From Congeria kusceri (Eukaryota > Mollusca > Bivalvia > Myida > Dreissenidae), in assembly GCA_027627225.1 (NCBI GenBank), contig CM051028.1, positions 19,177,701 through 19,241,700 on the forward strand: a stretch of 64,000 nucleotides of DNA, read 5' to 3'. How positions within the stretch are numbered: position 1 is the first letter of the stretch; every line of letters begins with the position of its first letter. The notes beneath the pieces are model-generated. The model saw nothing but the letters and a program-made list of their open reading frames with translations, was not told the DNA's origin and ran no database searches. Below, piece after piece: positions 23,273-36,140 of this stretch. The position numbers and the translations under genes were made by a program.

Positions 23273-23980
23273 ATGCTGTTTAAAATATCAATGCAAAATA
23301 TTGCACACAAGTTACATAATGTTATTTGCATGTGTAATGTCGTTTGAAATGATAATGCCAAAAAATGTTGCACACAGGTTACTTAAAATGTAACAATTTT
23401 GAACACAATTAGTCAGTCCACGAGTCCATCCATAGTACAATGTCACATTCACTGTCTTCTTGTTTTTATAGTAATGGGCATTCATCATCAGCTCTCTGCA
23501 TCCGATCATTCCTCAGGGAAACGACCCTGCTGCTGTACTCTCGCTGGGCTGAGGGACGACTAGATGATCAACCGTGATTATGCTTTTGCCTACGAAGGGT
23601 CATCAGTTTGAGCCCGATTTTCTTAAAATCTTTTTTTTCGCAAAAAATGTTTTTTGGAAATGGATTATTTATGGCAACATTGGATTGGCTTGTCATATAT
23701 GGATAATTGTTTCTTAGTATCCAATATGATTATTCTACAAAATCTGGAGAAGACTATCTGGCTCTAATTTCCTTAAAATTACAATATTAAGGAAATTTAG
23801 GACCTGACTGTATAGGTATTGTATGAGTTATCAATTATCTTACTGCTCAACAAGTACTAAAATCTTATTATTGTTAAGCAAACAAAATATAAACCAACCT
23901 AACAGTTAACATAAAAGCGCTCCAAACTTGTCAACTACATGTACATTGTACCTTTATATGATAGATGGTTATGGTGACAA
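23273..23980. other. Intergenic sequence, no element recognised
   Basis: It contains a short open minus-strand frame (23312-23509) without any domain signal, and a GC-richer stretch around 23515-23570. Nothing is convincingly annotated. Confidence 0.4.
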
Positions 23981-24325
23981 GATTTCCTTCTTGTATCCGC
24001 ATCAAGTTGGCGATGTCTGAAATGCTACAGTTATGATTCTGATGCACTCGCATAGTGTGGCTAAGGTGTCGGCACAGGTATTTCAGTTCATTTAAGTCCT
24101 ATCTCCTGGATACAAAATTAGTTTAATAACAATAAAATATGAAAAAAAACTGGTATTCTATGGATTTCTTTCAGGAGTTGGTCACCTATGGAAAATGCTT
24201 CAAGTTTAACTACACTGTAAATGTGAATACAGAACTAAGAATAAAGAACGCTTAGACCAAACTTGGAATCCATTATATATGCAGAATTAAAACAAGACTC
24301 ATTATAAAGGACAAGTAAACACATT
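23980..24325. repeat. Dispersed direct repeat, first copy
   Basis: The block matches 28360-28715 in order and orientation, with shared segments such as aaactggtatt, ggatttctttcaggag, aatgtgaatacagaa and gaacgctt-accaaacttgga. The copies differ by many substitutions and small indels, so the duplication is old or both are members of a larger dispersed family. Confidence 0.75.
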
Positions 24326-24339
24326 ATTTGTTGGATACA

Positions 24340-25115
24340 TAATAACACGTCTTTTAGACATAATGACATATTCTTTAGACAAGTTCACCTAGTCTAAGTA
24401 CATAATGAAATAGCATTTAACCATGATGACACGTCTTTTGGACATAATAACATATACTTTTGACAAGTTGACCTGACCAGAGCACATAATGAAACAACAT
24501 TTTAACATAATGACACGCCTTTTAGACATGATAACATATACTTTTGAAAAGTTCACCTGACCAGACCACATGATGAAACAACATTTTAACATAATGACAC
24601 GTCTTTTAGCATATAATTTTGACAAGTTCACCTGATCGAAGCACATGATAAAACAGTATTTTAACACAATGACACGTAATTTTGACGCAATAACATAGTC
24701 TGTTGTCAAGTTAACCTGATCATAGCATATGATGAAACAATATTTTAACATCATGACACGTCTTTTGGACATAATAACATATACTTTGGACAAATTCACC
24801 TGACCATAGCACATGATGACACGACATTTTAACATAATGACACGTCCTTTGGACATAACAACATATACTTTTGACAAGTTCAACTAATCTTAAATGAAAC
24901 AACATTTTAACATAATGACACGTCTTTTGGACATAATAACATATTATATTGACAAGTTCACATACTCTTAGCACATGATGAAACAATATTTTAACATAAT
25001 GACAGGTCTTTTTTGACATAATAACATAATTGTTTAACAAGTTCGACTAATCATAGCACATGATGAAACTAAATCTTAACATAATGACACTTATTTTTGA
25101 CATAATAAGACAATC
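24340..25115. repeat. ~84-bp minisatellite, about nine copies
   Basis: Units contain ttttaacataatgacacg, tcttttggacataataacat and gacaagttcacctgac, spaced 84 bp in most copies (for example 24428, 24512, 24596) and 75 bp in one. Because 84 is a multiple of three, the minus strand stays open across several copies and produces artefact frames; I do not call these genes. Sequence drift between units is moderate. Confidence 0.85.
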
Positions 25116-25123
25116 CTGAACAA

Positions 25124-25663
25124 GACAACACGAATCATGACGATATAAGACAGTCATGGCGTTCCATATATCCACCTCTTGAGCCATTGTAGACTGTGTG
25201 ATTCTTAAATGAGAGGACACAACCTGGGATAACTTAGTTAAACTGGGAAGCGAAAAGCGTTTTCCAACCAGATGCTTTAACCAGCTTTCTTGTTCCTCTT
25301 GGAGAGCAAATCTTTTTCCAATCTGCATACTCTTAAAGGTGGAACTGTCTTTTACACTCAACCTTTGCGGGTACAGCATTATCTTTTTTGCAATATCCAT
25401 CTGACCGATTCAATGATTGATCTTCAGTGTATTTTGTCTCTTGTGTAAGATGAACGTCTTGACATTTTGTCTTTACATTCACATTGGTCCCTTTCAACCA
25501 GACTCTTGTTCGATTTTGCCTGATCATGCATATTGTCTTTTATATAAGATGAAAGTCTTGACATTCTGTTTTTACAGTCACCAAGGATTGATACCATTCC
25601 GACGAGTTCTTCTTTGTTTTCATTGACCTGATCTTTTTGTAAATCGATCTCGCAACTTGACAT
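25124..25663 (-). CDS. Two hypothetical minus-strand frames, unrecognised
   Basis: 25663-25424 starts with ATG and encodes a polar, Lys/Glu/Asp-rich peptide with a repeated pattern of CKNRMSRLSSYIKDN then CKDKMSRRSSYTRDK. 25400 to about 25124 encodes a mixed peptide before running into the minisatellite. They are in different frames, and no splice pair joins them convincingly. The internal repetition suggests a low-complexity or coiled-coil protein, or chance. No family is recognised. Confidence 0.2.
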
Positions 25664-25669
25664 TGTTCA

Positions 25670-26465
25670 TATGGAGTATATTCTGGCAGATTTCACAAAG
25701 AAGTAAATGTGATTCCCTTACATTATGATGTCACAAGGTCAATGTGAAGATACTGTTTTAGGAATTCTTCTTGGCCTTCTAGTGACATATTTTTTGGACA
25801 CGCCATCTTGATTCCTAGAAAACTAAACAAGGGGCTCTCTGCTGCACAACCAGTATTTGGGCTTGTGGTATGACGAAATAACTTTTGTCATGCCAGGTGA
25901 TTCATATACTTATTCATTAGTGTATTTATGGATCCAAAAAGAAAACACATTTATCAACATTCATGTTATATTAAGTCCTTACATTATTTTTTAAACTACT
26001 TTATTAAATAATTTCATAATTAAAGCTTAAATACAAACTATGTAATTGTAACACATATAGTAAAAAAAACGCTCATCAAATTTTACTCTTCAAGAAACAT
26101 ATACAAATATATTCTATTTGTTTGCAACTGTTAACATGATGTTAAGCCCATGCTTTGCTGCGAAAGTGTGTGATAATAATGCTGACATAAACAATGTTAC
26201 ATTGTAACATGAAGAAAAATGTTTGTAGCACAAGGAAGTGTGAAATCTTTAGTTTTAAATACAAGTTTTGCAATTGAAAACAACAAACATGGGTGACCTG
26301 CATAGCGAAAAGTGTGTAGTTCTGAATCCCACATTATTACATGGTCTTTAAGGTTGATACCATTGACATTAACTTCAAGATGCTCAAGCTCCAAAATGCT
26401 AGAGGAGTTATGCTGTATTGATTAAGTTAAAGTCATTCAAATAGGCTAGTATTGATCTTTGCAAT
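25670..26465. other. Intergenic AT-rich stretch
   Basis: No domain-bearing frame and no clear tandem unit. The short minus frame at 26197-26394 shows no recognisable feature. Confidence 0.35.
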
Positions 26466-26467
26466 TG

Positions 26468-27365
26468 GTATAGGGGACCTCTGCTGCATCGTCCGTCGTC
26501 CGTCTGCTGTCAACAATTTGTTTGTTCTCAGGCTAGAGACTTCACTTCTTATCCAATCTTAATCAAACTTGCACAGTTTGTGTATTACCATAAAATCTTG
26601 GACAGAATTTCATTGGGCCAGATCACACCAGTAACGCTAGAGCAATTGCCCCTTTTTCATGCAAACATTGCAAACGTTTTTTCGAACGTATAGACTTTAT
26701 TTTCCATCGAATCTTGACCAAACTTTCACAGTTTGTGTATGACCATCAAATCTCAGCAGAAGCCAAAAATCGGGCAGATTGTGGTACAAACACTGGAGAT
26801 ATTGCCCTTTGTTTTTCTTATGTAAAGCATTAATTTTCTTGTGTGGAGAATAACTCCATTAGTATTAAACCGATTCAAATAAAACTTCATAGAATGATAG
26901 AGGACAACGAGATGAAGTGCACTGTACAAGGACCACAACTCTTTCTTCAATATTTATGGAGTTATTGCCATTCAGTTAATTTTCATGTGCAGTGCGTATT
27001 GAAGTGATTTAAAATAAAACCGCATATATTGATAGAGGATTCATTTTCATCCAGTTTTGACCAAACTTCTACAGTTAATGTCTGACCATAAGATCTCAGC
27101 AGAAGCCAAAACTGGGCTTGATCATGCCACACACACCAGAGTAATTACCCTTTGTTTTGGAAAAAAATAAGCAAAAATGTACTTTATGCAGGATAGATAC
27201 TTTTTTCACTGCACCTCCACTACCCAACTGATCCTAACCCCCTCTGTGGATACATGAGTATTCTTCATATACCTTTATTATTTAAAACCTGTCAAAACAG
27301 TATGGTCTTCATCTTTGCCAGTACTTAGGTGAGCGATTTGGGCCATCATGGCCCTCTTGTTCCTT
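26468..27365. repeat. AGGTGAGC...GGCCATCATGGCC-ended repeat, copy C
   Basis: It starts near ggacctctgctgcatcgtccgtcgtccgtc and ends acttaggtgagcgatttgggccatcatggccctcttg. It contains two or three degenerate internal repeats of the phrase aatcttgaccaaactttcacagtttgtgtatgaccat. Part of it recurs, reversed, at about 46970-47055 (tacatgagtattcttcatatacc). Confidence 0.65.
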
Positions 27366-28359
27366 TGGAGTTTGGGTTTTTGAAACAATGTTCTTGCTTT
27401 CGTTACAAATTTTGTCTTAGATTTGAATTTGAAAAGTTTGAAGCATGACGGTTTGATGATTGTGTTTAAGTATTTTCCTGTCCTATTGCTGACAAGGATG
27501 TTTCAAGGCCAATATTGAACCTTCCTGATGATCCAAAACGAGAGCACACTTGCATTGCCGGACTGTTATTGCTCATAATAGTTCAGTCTTAAATGAAAAA
27601 TTAAAAGTGATTTTAGACTGATACAAATCAATGTGTTAATTGTAGTAAATTAAACTTCAATGAACTGTTAAATGTTGCAGCCCAGCCAAGTGAATGCTGA
27701 TAGTGACCTTGACCTTTGAAGTAGTTACACCAAGAATAATAGGTGTCTTTGTAAACTAACTAGGCAGACAATATGAAAGTGGCGTGTTGTTCGAGTTTTT
27801 GTATCACAAAATATTGATCAAAAATCTATTTTTCTGGGATGAATGAATATATTTGATACAGAATATTGCAACAGACTCATGAAAGAGGTTTATACAACAA
27901 TGATTAATTAAAATACACACCAAATAAAACATTGAATAAACTTTATATACACACCAATAAAACATTGAATAAACAGCATCTGAATATCACTCAAAACTAA
28001 GATCACGTCTGAAATGTTCATGTTCATTTCAAAAATATCTTGCGGACAATTCATGTAACAATCTGTTTAGTTTTATCATTTATCGGCAACAGAATTATGC
28101 CACAGGCACAAAACAGATTGATTTAAACAATGAACGGTCACAAAGGTTTTATGACAATGGTTTTCACTAAGGTTTAATGACACAGAATTTCAAAAACTTC
28201 TGCTAGCTACTGGATCAGGTTCCATACTTTCTTTTTAATGGTCTCTGATGTCTTCATGTGCAGATCTCCATTTTTTTTTTTACTGCAGCTTATGGCCAAA
28301 TTGCATTCTCATGGTCACAGGTTATGTCAGTTTATGGCTTTCCATGGAATTTTCCAACA

Positions 28360-28715
28360 AGTTTTCTTTCTGCATCAGTTTGGCAATGTCTAAGCTTTCT
28401 ATCAGCTGTGAAGTGCTACAGTAGTGGGTAGTGTACTCACATTGTGTGGCCAAGTTGTCAGCACAGGTATTTGAATTGATGGTCCTATAGTCCTATCACC
28501 TGAAAACTAAATGAGTTCAAATGAGTATTTAATATGAAAAGAAAACTGGTATTTTAGGATTTCTTTCAGGAGCTGGACATCTGTGGATAATGCTTTAAGT
28601 TTTACTAAGCTATATATAAATGTGAATACAGAAATAAGAAATAAGAACGCTTCAACCAAACTTGGAATCCATTAAATGTGCAGAATTTAAAAAACCCTAA
28701 TTATCAATGACAAAG
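28360..28715. repeat. Dispersed direct repeat, second copy
   Basis: Partner of 23980-24325, same orientation; the best matching section runs from tcagcacaggtatttgaatt to the caaacttggaatccatta segment. Confidence 0.75.
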
Positions 28716-28727
28716 GAACACTTTTTT

Positions 28728-28838
28728 CACGACCCATATTTGTATAGATATTTGTAATTGGGCTGCTGATTTAAGCAACAGTAATGAAAGGACGTTGTCA
28801 TGGGTGGCACGCGCAATGTAAACTGGATACCCAAACTT
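28728..28838. repeat. ~110-bp dispersed repeat, first copy
   Basis: It matches 36687-36797 closely, sharing tgtcatgggtggcacgcgca and atgtaaactggatacccaaa. Only a few substitutions separate the copies, so the family has moved recently relative to others here. Its end follows directly on the 28360-28715 repeat. Confidence 0.8.
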
Positions 28839-29089
28839 TTATTATAAGAATGATTTGACCTATCTTGACTTTTTGTTTGCAATTTGCAGAATGCAATTGT
28901 AGGTATGCGGGTAAAAATCAGGGTATAGTCATCCATTAAGAGCAGGACACTGAGGTCAATCTAGATATTAAGCTTAATAAACAAATATAAATTTGAAACT
29001 ATTATGTGCTATATATAAATATATATAGTATGTATATCAAATGTACTTTAAACAAAGGAATAATCAAACACTTATTTAAAAATGTAAAT

Positions 29090-31090
29090 ATTTATGCCCC
29101 CACAAAGTGGGAGCCATTAAACATTGCACTTGTCTGTACGTCCTAAAATTTTGTGGACTTATCTCCTCTTTAACTGCTTGGTGGATTTCGCTCAAACTTT
29201 CACAGCTGAAGAAACTTGACGTGTAGATGAGTGATTGTTATGGAAGGAATTTTAGCTGCGACCAAATTTGGCAGAATTATGGTCCTTTGTCCTTTTTTAA
29301 ACCAAATTACAGAATACAAATTTCGGTAATTAGATTGGGGTATGTCTTTATCGGGCGGGCGGCCGTAGTGGCGGCGTCAACTTTTTGTTTCCGCTCTTTA
29401 ACTCTAGAACGGATTGAGCCATTAGATATTAATTGTATACTTTTGTAGAAATTTATATCAAGGAAGTTAATTTTCCAATATCTATGTAAATCTTGAAATA
29501 CAACAAAATTTCATGTTAACAAATGAAGATTGTTTGCAATACTAATGCCAATACATTTTCTTATTGAATTGCTCATCTTTAATACAAAAAGTTAGAATAA
29601 AGAAATTTGGTTCTTTTGCATTACAACTTTTTCTATTGACATAGTCACTGATCTTTTTACCAGAGTCCCATGCAGAAAGCGAAAGCCTGCTCATGAGTGC
29701 TTTGGTATCAAACTGTTACACAGTGAGTGCATATTTCAGGTTGAAAAAAAAAGATTTGGTAAGGGGAATAACTCCTGTCCATTCATTGTGGAGACAGGGA
29801 GTGGGCCAGGGTTATAAAACCCTTCCAATGGAAAACAGACCTTTATCATGCTCGGATGCATACTTATTTGCCATGCACTGTAGTCACTTGTATGAATGTA
29901 AACTAATCAACCGGTGAATGTTTTCTAAAGGGTAGAATAAAAATGCCAAATGAAGTCTTGATAATCTTTTAAATGTATATATCGGGCAGTGCGAACAGTC
30001 CTTTTCTTAGGATATATAACCTATCTTCTTGATTGTAACAAAATTAGTTCAAAACTTAAACTGCAGTTTTAATTATCCCTACTTTGGTTTGTTTTTCAAC
30101 CTTGCAGTTTATCCTCGAGGCTTTTTAATGAAAATTTTTAGAAAAATTGCGTTATTAGATTGGGGTATGTCGTTGACCGGGCAGCATCAAACTAGAATTT
30201 CTACTCATTAACTTGTGAACGAATTGAGATATTTTAATGAAACTTTATACATAGATACCTTGTATCAAGACCTCGCTTGGGATTTGATATGGGTTCGGTT
30301 GGGTCAAGGTCAAGGTCACTGTTACTAAAAATAGAAAAATTATTTCCGCTCAAGAACGAATTGAGCTATTGTAATGAAACTCATTACTTGCATACCTTAT
30401 ATCGAGATCTTGCTTGGCATTGCATTTGGGAAGGCTGGGGTCGAGGTCAACATTACTAAAAAAAGAAAATCGGTTTCAGCTCAATAGTTCAGCAACAAAT
30501 TGATATAATTGTTTTAAAAATGTTCGATATTTCATATATAAAAACCATATATCAAGACATCTCTTGGTATTGCCTATCCATGGGAATCGATGTCAAGGTC
30601 ACTTTTACTAAAAATAGAAATATGATTTCACACAATAAATTGAGAATGAATTAAGATAGTTCAATGAAACTTCATATATTGATCTCTTATATCAGGAGCT
30701 CGCTTAGGATTTATGGGGCAGGTGGGGTCAAGGTCACTATTATAAAAATAGAAAAAAAAAAAGTGTTTGCACAATAGCTCAAGAACGGTAAGAGACATTT
30801 CAATGAAATTTCATATAGATACCTTTTATTGAGACCTCGCTTGGGATTGCATATGGGTTAGGGGGGGTAAAGAGGTCACCATTACTAAAATTAGAGAAAC
30901 GGTTTCTGCTCAATAACTAGAAAACTAATTAAGCCGTTGTAATGAAACTAAATACATAAATGATCTTATTGCGAGACTGCTTTGGATTGCATATATGGTA
31001 GGTGGGGTGTTCATTCATATGTAAGCATACGCTATCAAGTTGGGCTTCAGATCAAATCAGATTGGTTCTGTGGCGTGGCCACGTGCCTAG
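29090..31090 (+). repeat. ATGCCCCCACAAAGTGGGAG-headed repeat with internal ~130-bp tandem units
   Basis: The head tatgcccccacaaagtgggagcc contains a CCCACaaaGTGGG hairpin, followed by a cgtcc...tttgtggacttatctcctc segment and then, from about 30170 to 31010, six or so degenerate ~130-bp units, each with a gaattgagatat-aatgaaact segment, a tcgcttgggattgcatatgg segment and most with aaggtcac. The tail is near aagcatacgctatcaagttg. The last 75 bases of the window (63925-64000) resemble the head region of the same family. Confidence 0.65.
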
Positions 31091-31651
31091 TTATATTATA
31101 GTACTAACTTTTAGGCATTGTGTTTGAAAAACTTTGTGTCATATTTCAATTTAATTCTTGTTATTTTTGTTCTTCAAATAGAAATCTTATAAAGGACAAT
31201 TGAACAATTGAATGTTCATGGATAGCTTTTTATATTGATTGTGATCAACATATAAGTGTCCCAATTGGAAACATGCTGATTATAAGGTTTTAAGGTTTAA
31301 GGTTTATTTCGAAATACATCGGGGCAGTAAAGCCCATGAGTACACTCATTTTTGATCAATACATAAGATGTTTTACACACATCAGATTTATGAATGTCAA
31401 GGTCATAACAAAAACATGTATATGATTACACAACGTTATGAAGTACAATGTATTCACAAGTATAATATATTTTTCGCTTTTAAAATACAGAAAAGTTTCA
31501 ACAATGAAAATGTTATACAAATCGATTATATATCATTTGAATGTTTTAAAATATATTTGTATATAGAAGTGTACTTAGTAAAGTATGCTAGGTAAGCATA
31601 TTAGGTAAGCATGTGAGAGGTATGTACTATAATACTATAATACAGCTAAAT

Positions 31652-34600
31652 TTATTCGTAGTATGTATGATATGTATTTCTCAAGTTGAAAGCTTTTTTA
31701 ACAAAAATTGCCAGATTTCTATTTATCTTACTATTATTGCACTGAAGAAGTTCGATAAATTTTGGTACGTTTGGTCTGACATAGTAATATTTGTTAATGT
31801 ATTGTTTTCTTAATTCAGTATAAAGGAAACATTCAAATAAAAAATGGAATTCGTCCTCTAACTTATTGCATATACAACATGTTCTATTTTCGCGTGGGGT
31901 AGGTGCTGGCTTTTTCCATCTACCAGTTTCTATTTCTAAATTATGTGCGGACATTCTTAATTTTGATAATGCAATCCTACAACTATCTATATTAACCTGG
32001 TACAGATATGGTTGTAACTTAAAAACAGAATACATGGTATATGAACTTGATCTTGTTGACTGGTTTAATTCATTTGTCCAGTTTTGTAAAAATACATCTT
32101 TAATTCTTTCTTTAAACGCAATGAGAAACATATCTATATCCCCAACCCCTTGATATATCCACACATGAGAAAAACCTATACATTGTAATAAATTCTTAAC
32201 ATTATATGCCCATGATTTTGTTTCATTTTTGTATTCTACATTTTCGAACATAATGTCATATACTATTTTTGCGTATTTGACACGTTCCATTTGTAATATT
32301 TTACACCAGTATTTTATAACATTTATATAAAATTTAATTTTCATTGGGGTTCTGCCCAATTCCCCATATACGAAATTATTTTGTGTTTGAGACCTTACGC
32401 CGAGTAATTCTTTACAGAATTTTAAATGTATTCTTTCTATTTGTATGATATTTTTGTTTAATCCCCAGACTTCTGAACCGTAACTCAAAACTGGTGCAAT
32501 TAATTTGTCGAACAAATCTAACTTGTGACTTATTGACATTGTGGGGTATCTTGTAAAACAACTTTTTAACTTAAAAATAGCTTTCATAGCTTGACCTGAC
32601 AATGAATCAAACGTACCATTAAAAGAGCCCCCCGTTGTAAAAACAATACCAAGATAAGTAAATTTTTGAACAATTTCTATATTTTTCGTCATATATGTAA
32701 AATGAATGTTTTTTCTCAGTGTACCTTTTCTAAAAATCATAATCTTAGTCTTATCAGTATTCACACACAATTTCCATTTTTCACAGTATGATTCTAACAA
32801 GTGTAATCCATTTTGCAGTCCAGTTTCAGTCTCTGAGAGCAGTACAATATCATCTGCATATAATAACAAAAATAATTTTAAGGTACCTATATCGAGCCCA
32901 CGGAAGTCACGTGACATAAAATATTCTTCAATATCGTTTAGATACATTGAAAATAAAAATGGTGAGAGCGATTCACCTTGCCCGACACCAAGAAAGCATT
33001 CAAAGTCTTCACTGAGCTGATTGTTGTGTTTTACTTTTGATCTAACGCTTATATACATGGCTTTAATTATATCTAACATTTTCCCTCTAACCCCAAACTT
33101 TATCAATTTAAACCAAATAACATCTCTTACCAAGTAATCAAATGCCTTTGTAAAATCGACAAAAGCTGTATATAATTTCTTACCATTATTTATCAGATGC
33201 ATAATAGCACTATGTAATACAAAAATATTGTCCATCGTTCCCATTTTCCCTCTAAAACCTGCCTGTGCTTCAATATATACGTGATATTTCTCTGCCCAAT
33301 TTTTTTAATCTATTATTAAGAAGTTTTGTAAACAGTTTTCCAAATGTACTTAATAGAGTAATGCCCCTATAATTCCCTGGTAAAGATGCGTCCCCCTTTT
33401 TATGTATCGGCACTATATGCCCTTCTGCCCATTTATCTGGAAAATGACTAGTGTTAAAGATTTTGTTAAACAACTTGTGCAAGGCATTAGTGAAGGATAC
33501 ATTTTCCACTCCGCATTTGAAAAATTCATTTAGAACTTTATCTGGTCCAGCTGACTTACCATTATTTAAAGTTGTACATGCCCTTTTAATTTCCTCTACA
33601 TTTATGGGACTATTCAGTTCATCGAACATAACCTGTAGTTCTCCATTTAAATATCTTTCATTAAAATATAAGACTTCTTCATCTGGTTGGAAGAACACAG
33701 ATTGGGGGTCATTGACAGATTTAAAATATTCGAAAAAATGTTGTGTACTTATGGGGCATTTGTCTTGCACAACAGTTCCTTTCAATAATTTCCAGTACAT
33801 TTGGGCATTTTCAAGTTTTGACTTTTCTAATTTTTTAGTTTCATTTTTATCAAAGATACACTTTTTCTTTCTAACTGTGCTCTTATAAGTATTCCTTGCA
33901 TATACCATTTCCTGTCTTGTTTCTATATTTGGGTGATTTCTGTAAATATTAAGACACTTATAATATTTTGATTTGTCATCATAACAATCTTTATCAAAGT
34001 ATAATTTATATTCAGAATTTTTAAATTCTTTTGTTTTATTTATGTTTAATTGCTTTTTAAAAAGAGGGCTACAAACATTTTCTACAATATCACAAAAAGA
34101 TTGGAGATTACAGTCCAAATCACTACTACTATCAGATAAATCAATAATTTCAGTAAGTTCATCAAGTTTCTTAGAAATATTTTCATCTGAGAGAGCATGA
34201 ATATATGCATCTTTCTTATCAGGATCCCATTTATATTTGTAAGGTACACACTTTTCTTTATTACCAACAACAATGGCATTTTCATTATCAGCAAAAGCAT
34301 TTATACTAAAAGTTATTACACAATGATCAGAAATAATGTTAGGGTCTAATACTTCAAAAGTATTCACATGTTTAAAAAAAGTTGGTTTACATAATACATA
34401 ATCAACAACACTACATCCTTGAGTACTTACAAATGTGAATTTTCCAATATTGCTATCAACACCACATCTCCCATTTAATATTCTCAATCCGGTTGATTTG
34501 CAAAAATCTAATAAATTCTTGCCATGTTCATTTACAAATTTATCCTGGCTTAATCTTGGTAGTTCGACATCAAAAGCATATCCATCAGGTAAAATATTTG

Positions 34601-35126
34601 ATACACAGGAATTTTCATTTTCAACATAATCAACTTTTCCCCCTACTCTAGCATTTAGATCACCAGTAACAATAAAATGCAAATCATTTCCATACATAGA
34701 CTCAAATTTAATCATATCATCAGTAATTGTTTCAAAGATATTATTTTCACTTAGTAAAAATCTACTACTCCCCTGTGGGATATTATACGTTAGACAGAGT
34801 AAAATATCTCTTTCTAGATTGAAAAAATACCCATTTATTTTTATCCATATAATACAATCATCAGAATTTTTTACAAAATCAACATACCTCTTTAAAGAAT
34901 CATGTATGTAAACAATAACACCACCGCTACTCCGTTTTGATCCTGCTCGTTTTTCTCTATTTAGTATAAATGAATGAAAATTTGGAACATCATAATTATA
35001 AAAATCATTAAGCCATGTTTCCGTAAATAGCAAAATTTCATGAGACATAAACAACCTTTGCATTTCTTCATCGTCTAATTTGTTATACGTTTTACCCACA
35101 AGTCCTTGAACGTTCAGTAAACACAT
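31652..35126 (-). pseudogene. LINE ORF2: endonuclease and reverse transcriptase (one frameshift)
   Basis: The first frame (35126 to about 33300) carries the APE endonuclease with LLNVQGL near residue 5, FTETW (Glu36), TGDLNAR (Asp156, Asn158) and SDHC (266-268), all catalytic positions present. It then enters the RT fingers (NNGKSAGPD, GHIVPIHKKGD, NYRGITLLS). At the T7 run 33300-33306 the frame shifts by one. The second frame continues RT with TAFVDFTKAFD, the GVGQGESLSP turn and LLYADDIVLL (catalytic YADD), then a thumb and a C-terminal TCCICNKLEDEFHFLFEC motif of C-x2-C...H...C type. The product nicks target DNA and primes reverse transcription there. Because a single homopolymer slip is the only defect, a sequencing error is a real alternative to a mutation. 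Confidence 0.88.
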
Positions 35127-35156
35127 CCTGACCTCGTTTAACCCTTCACCGCATTC

Positions 35157-35985
35157 CTAAGTCCGTTTTTGAAAGGCCGATATTTCTGCACTCCGTGTTT
35201 TCTCTGTGTCAACTTGCTGGGATCCCAGCGTGTAGTTGCGATTTACTTCACTTGACGGGTTTCCATTTCTATTTTTAGAATCGCGTTTTGTCTTTGTCAA
35301 ATTTCCACGTGGTTCCGGTTTAGGTTTGTTTTGTGACTTGTTCTTGTGCAGCTGTTTGTTATCATAATTAATTGTGTTCTGTGTTGATCCAACCACTTCA
35401 CTAAAGGACTGATTACGTGTTTCTGTAGCTGGGGGATCTGGACATTGGTCTGCATAAGGTTTGTAATCGATTTTATGTTGCTTTTCTTCAGGAGCAGCTG
35501 TTTTTGGAGATTTGTTTACTTCACAGTGGGCGTGGTCCCTGTCACTTTTTTCGCAGCTGTGATCACGATTTTCCCCTCCTTCGAACACTTCTTCGTTTTC
35601 ACTACTCTGATCCGCTCTTGGAATTGTACACTCGACAACTGTGTCATTCGAATATACACTGTAGTGTTTTGGGTCTTCGCGTTTACTCCTCGTATCAGTC
35701 GTGATATTATCTAGTCGGTCTATGTTCAGCGTTTTATACCAGTCTGGGAATTTATCCGTCGCCATTTTTCCTTCAACATATAGTCTTGCAGGATACCTGA
35801 TCTGCACTTTTAACCGTCTACTTCTCGCGTCACGTGCTTCGTGGCTATTGTACAGTTCTGATCGTGCTTTGGAAATTTCTCTTGGATATTGCCTGTCAAT
35901 GCCAAACGATGTTCCTTTCAGTTTATATGCATTTTCCATTATGATTTCAGTGTCAACATAATCCCTGAACCATATTATACATAAA
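35157..35985 (-). pseudogene. LINE ORF1, C-terminal part
   Basis: The minus-strand frame retains YKLKGTSFGIDRQYPREI and ARSRRLKVQIRYPARLYVEG, the typical end of a LINE ORF1 RNA-binding region with the SFGI...Q(Y/F)P-EI motif, followed by a long hydrophilic tail with several Lys/Asn/Arg-rich stretches. The coiled-coil start that should precede it is absent, and homology begins at about 35985. It ends 30 bases before the endonuclease ORF. The protein would coat element RNA. Confidence 0.7.
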
Positions 35986-36059
35986 CTGTATGTGCATGTT
36001 AAAATACAAATATGCATTTTGCTTAAATGCAGTTATAAGTATGATGTTAATACCCAATA

Positions 36060-36140
36060 CACACATGCAAGCAGACTTCCCGCAAGCTAAAAATAAGTGT
36101 CAGACATTCGGTCTGACAAACTGCCAAAAGTTGCAGGACA
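36060..36140. repeat. GTCAGACATTCGGTCTGAC hairpin repeat fragment
   Basis: gtcagacattcggtctgac is a 7-bp inverted repeat around ATTCG. Nearly the same string is at 52552-52570, with further gtcagtccga pieces there, and related gtcggac/ggtcggac pieces occur near 37073. A small dispersed family is likely; its boundaries are not seen. Confidence 0.45.

Larger units (their letters stand above)
31281..36010 (-). mobile_element. Non-LTR retrotransposon (LINE), 5'-truncated, nearly complete ORF2
   Basis: On the minus strand: an ORF1 remnant, an APE-type endonuclease, a reverse transcriptase, a C-terminal cysteine/histidine motif, a 3' UTR with tgtatttcgaaataaacc, and a tail of TTAAACC-type repeats at 31281-31306. 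The 5' end is lost at about 36000, inside ORF1. One frameshift in a seven-T run at 33300-33306 is the only lesion seen in ORF2. The clade is not assigned with confidence (CR1-like or I-like are possible). Confidence 0.88.

Noticed and set aside
24389..25040. Long minus-strand frames of 164 and 106 codons with repeated peptides
   Set aside because: They are readings of the 84-bp minisatellite, whose period is a multiple of three, so the openness is automatic.
33451..33888. 145-codon plus-strand frame
   Set aside because: Antisense to the LINE ORF2; no motif of its own.
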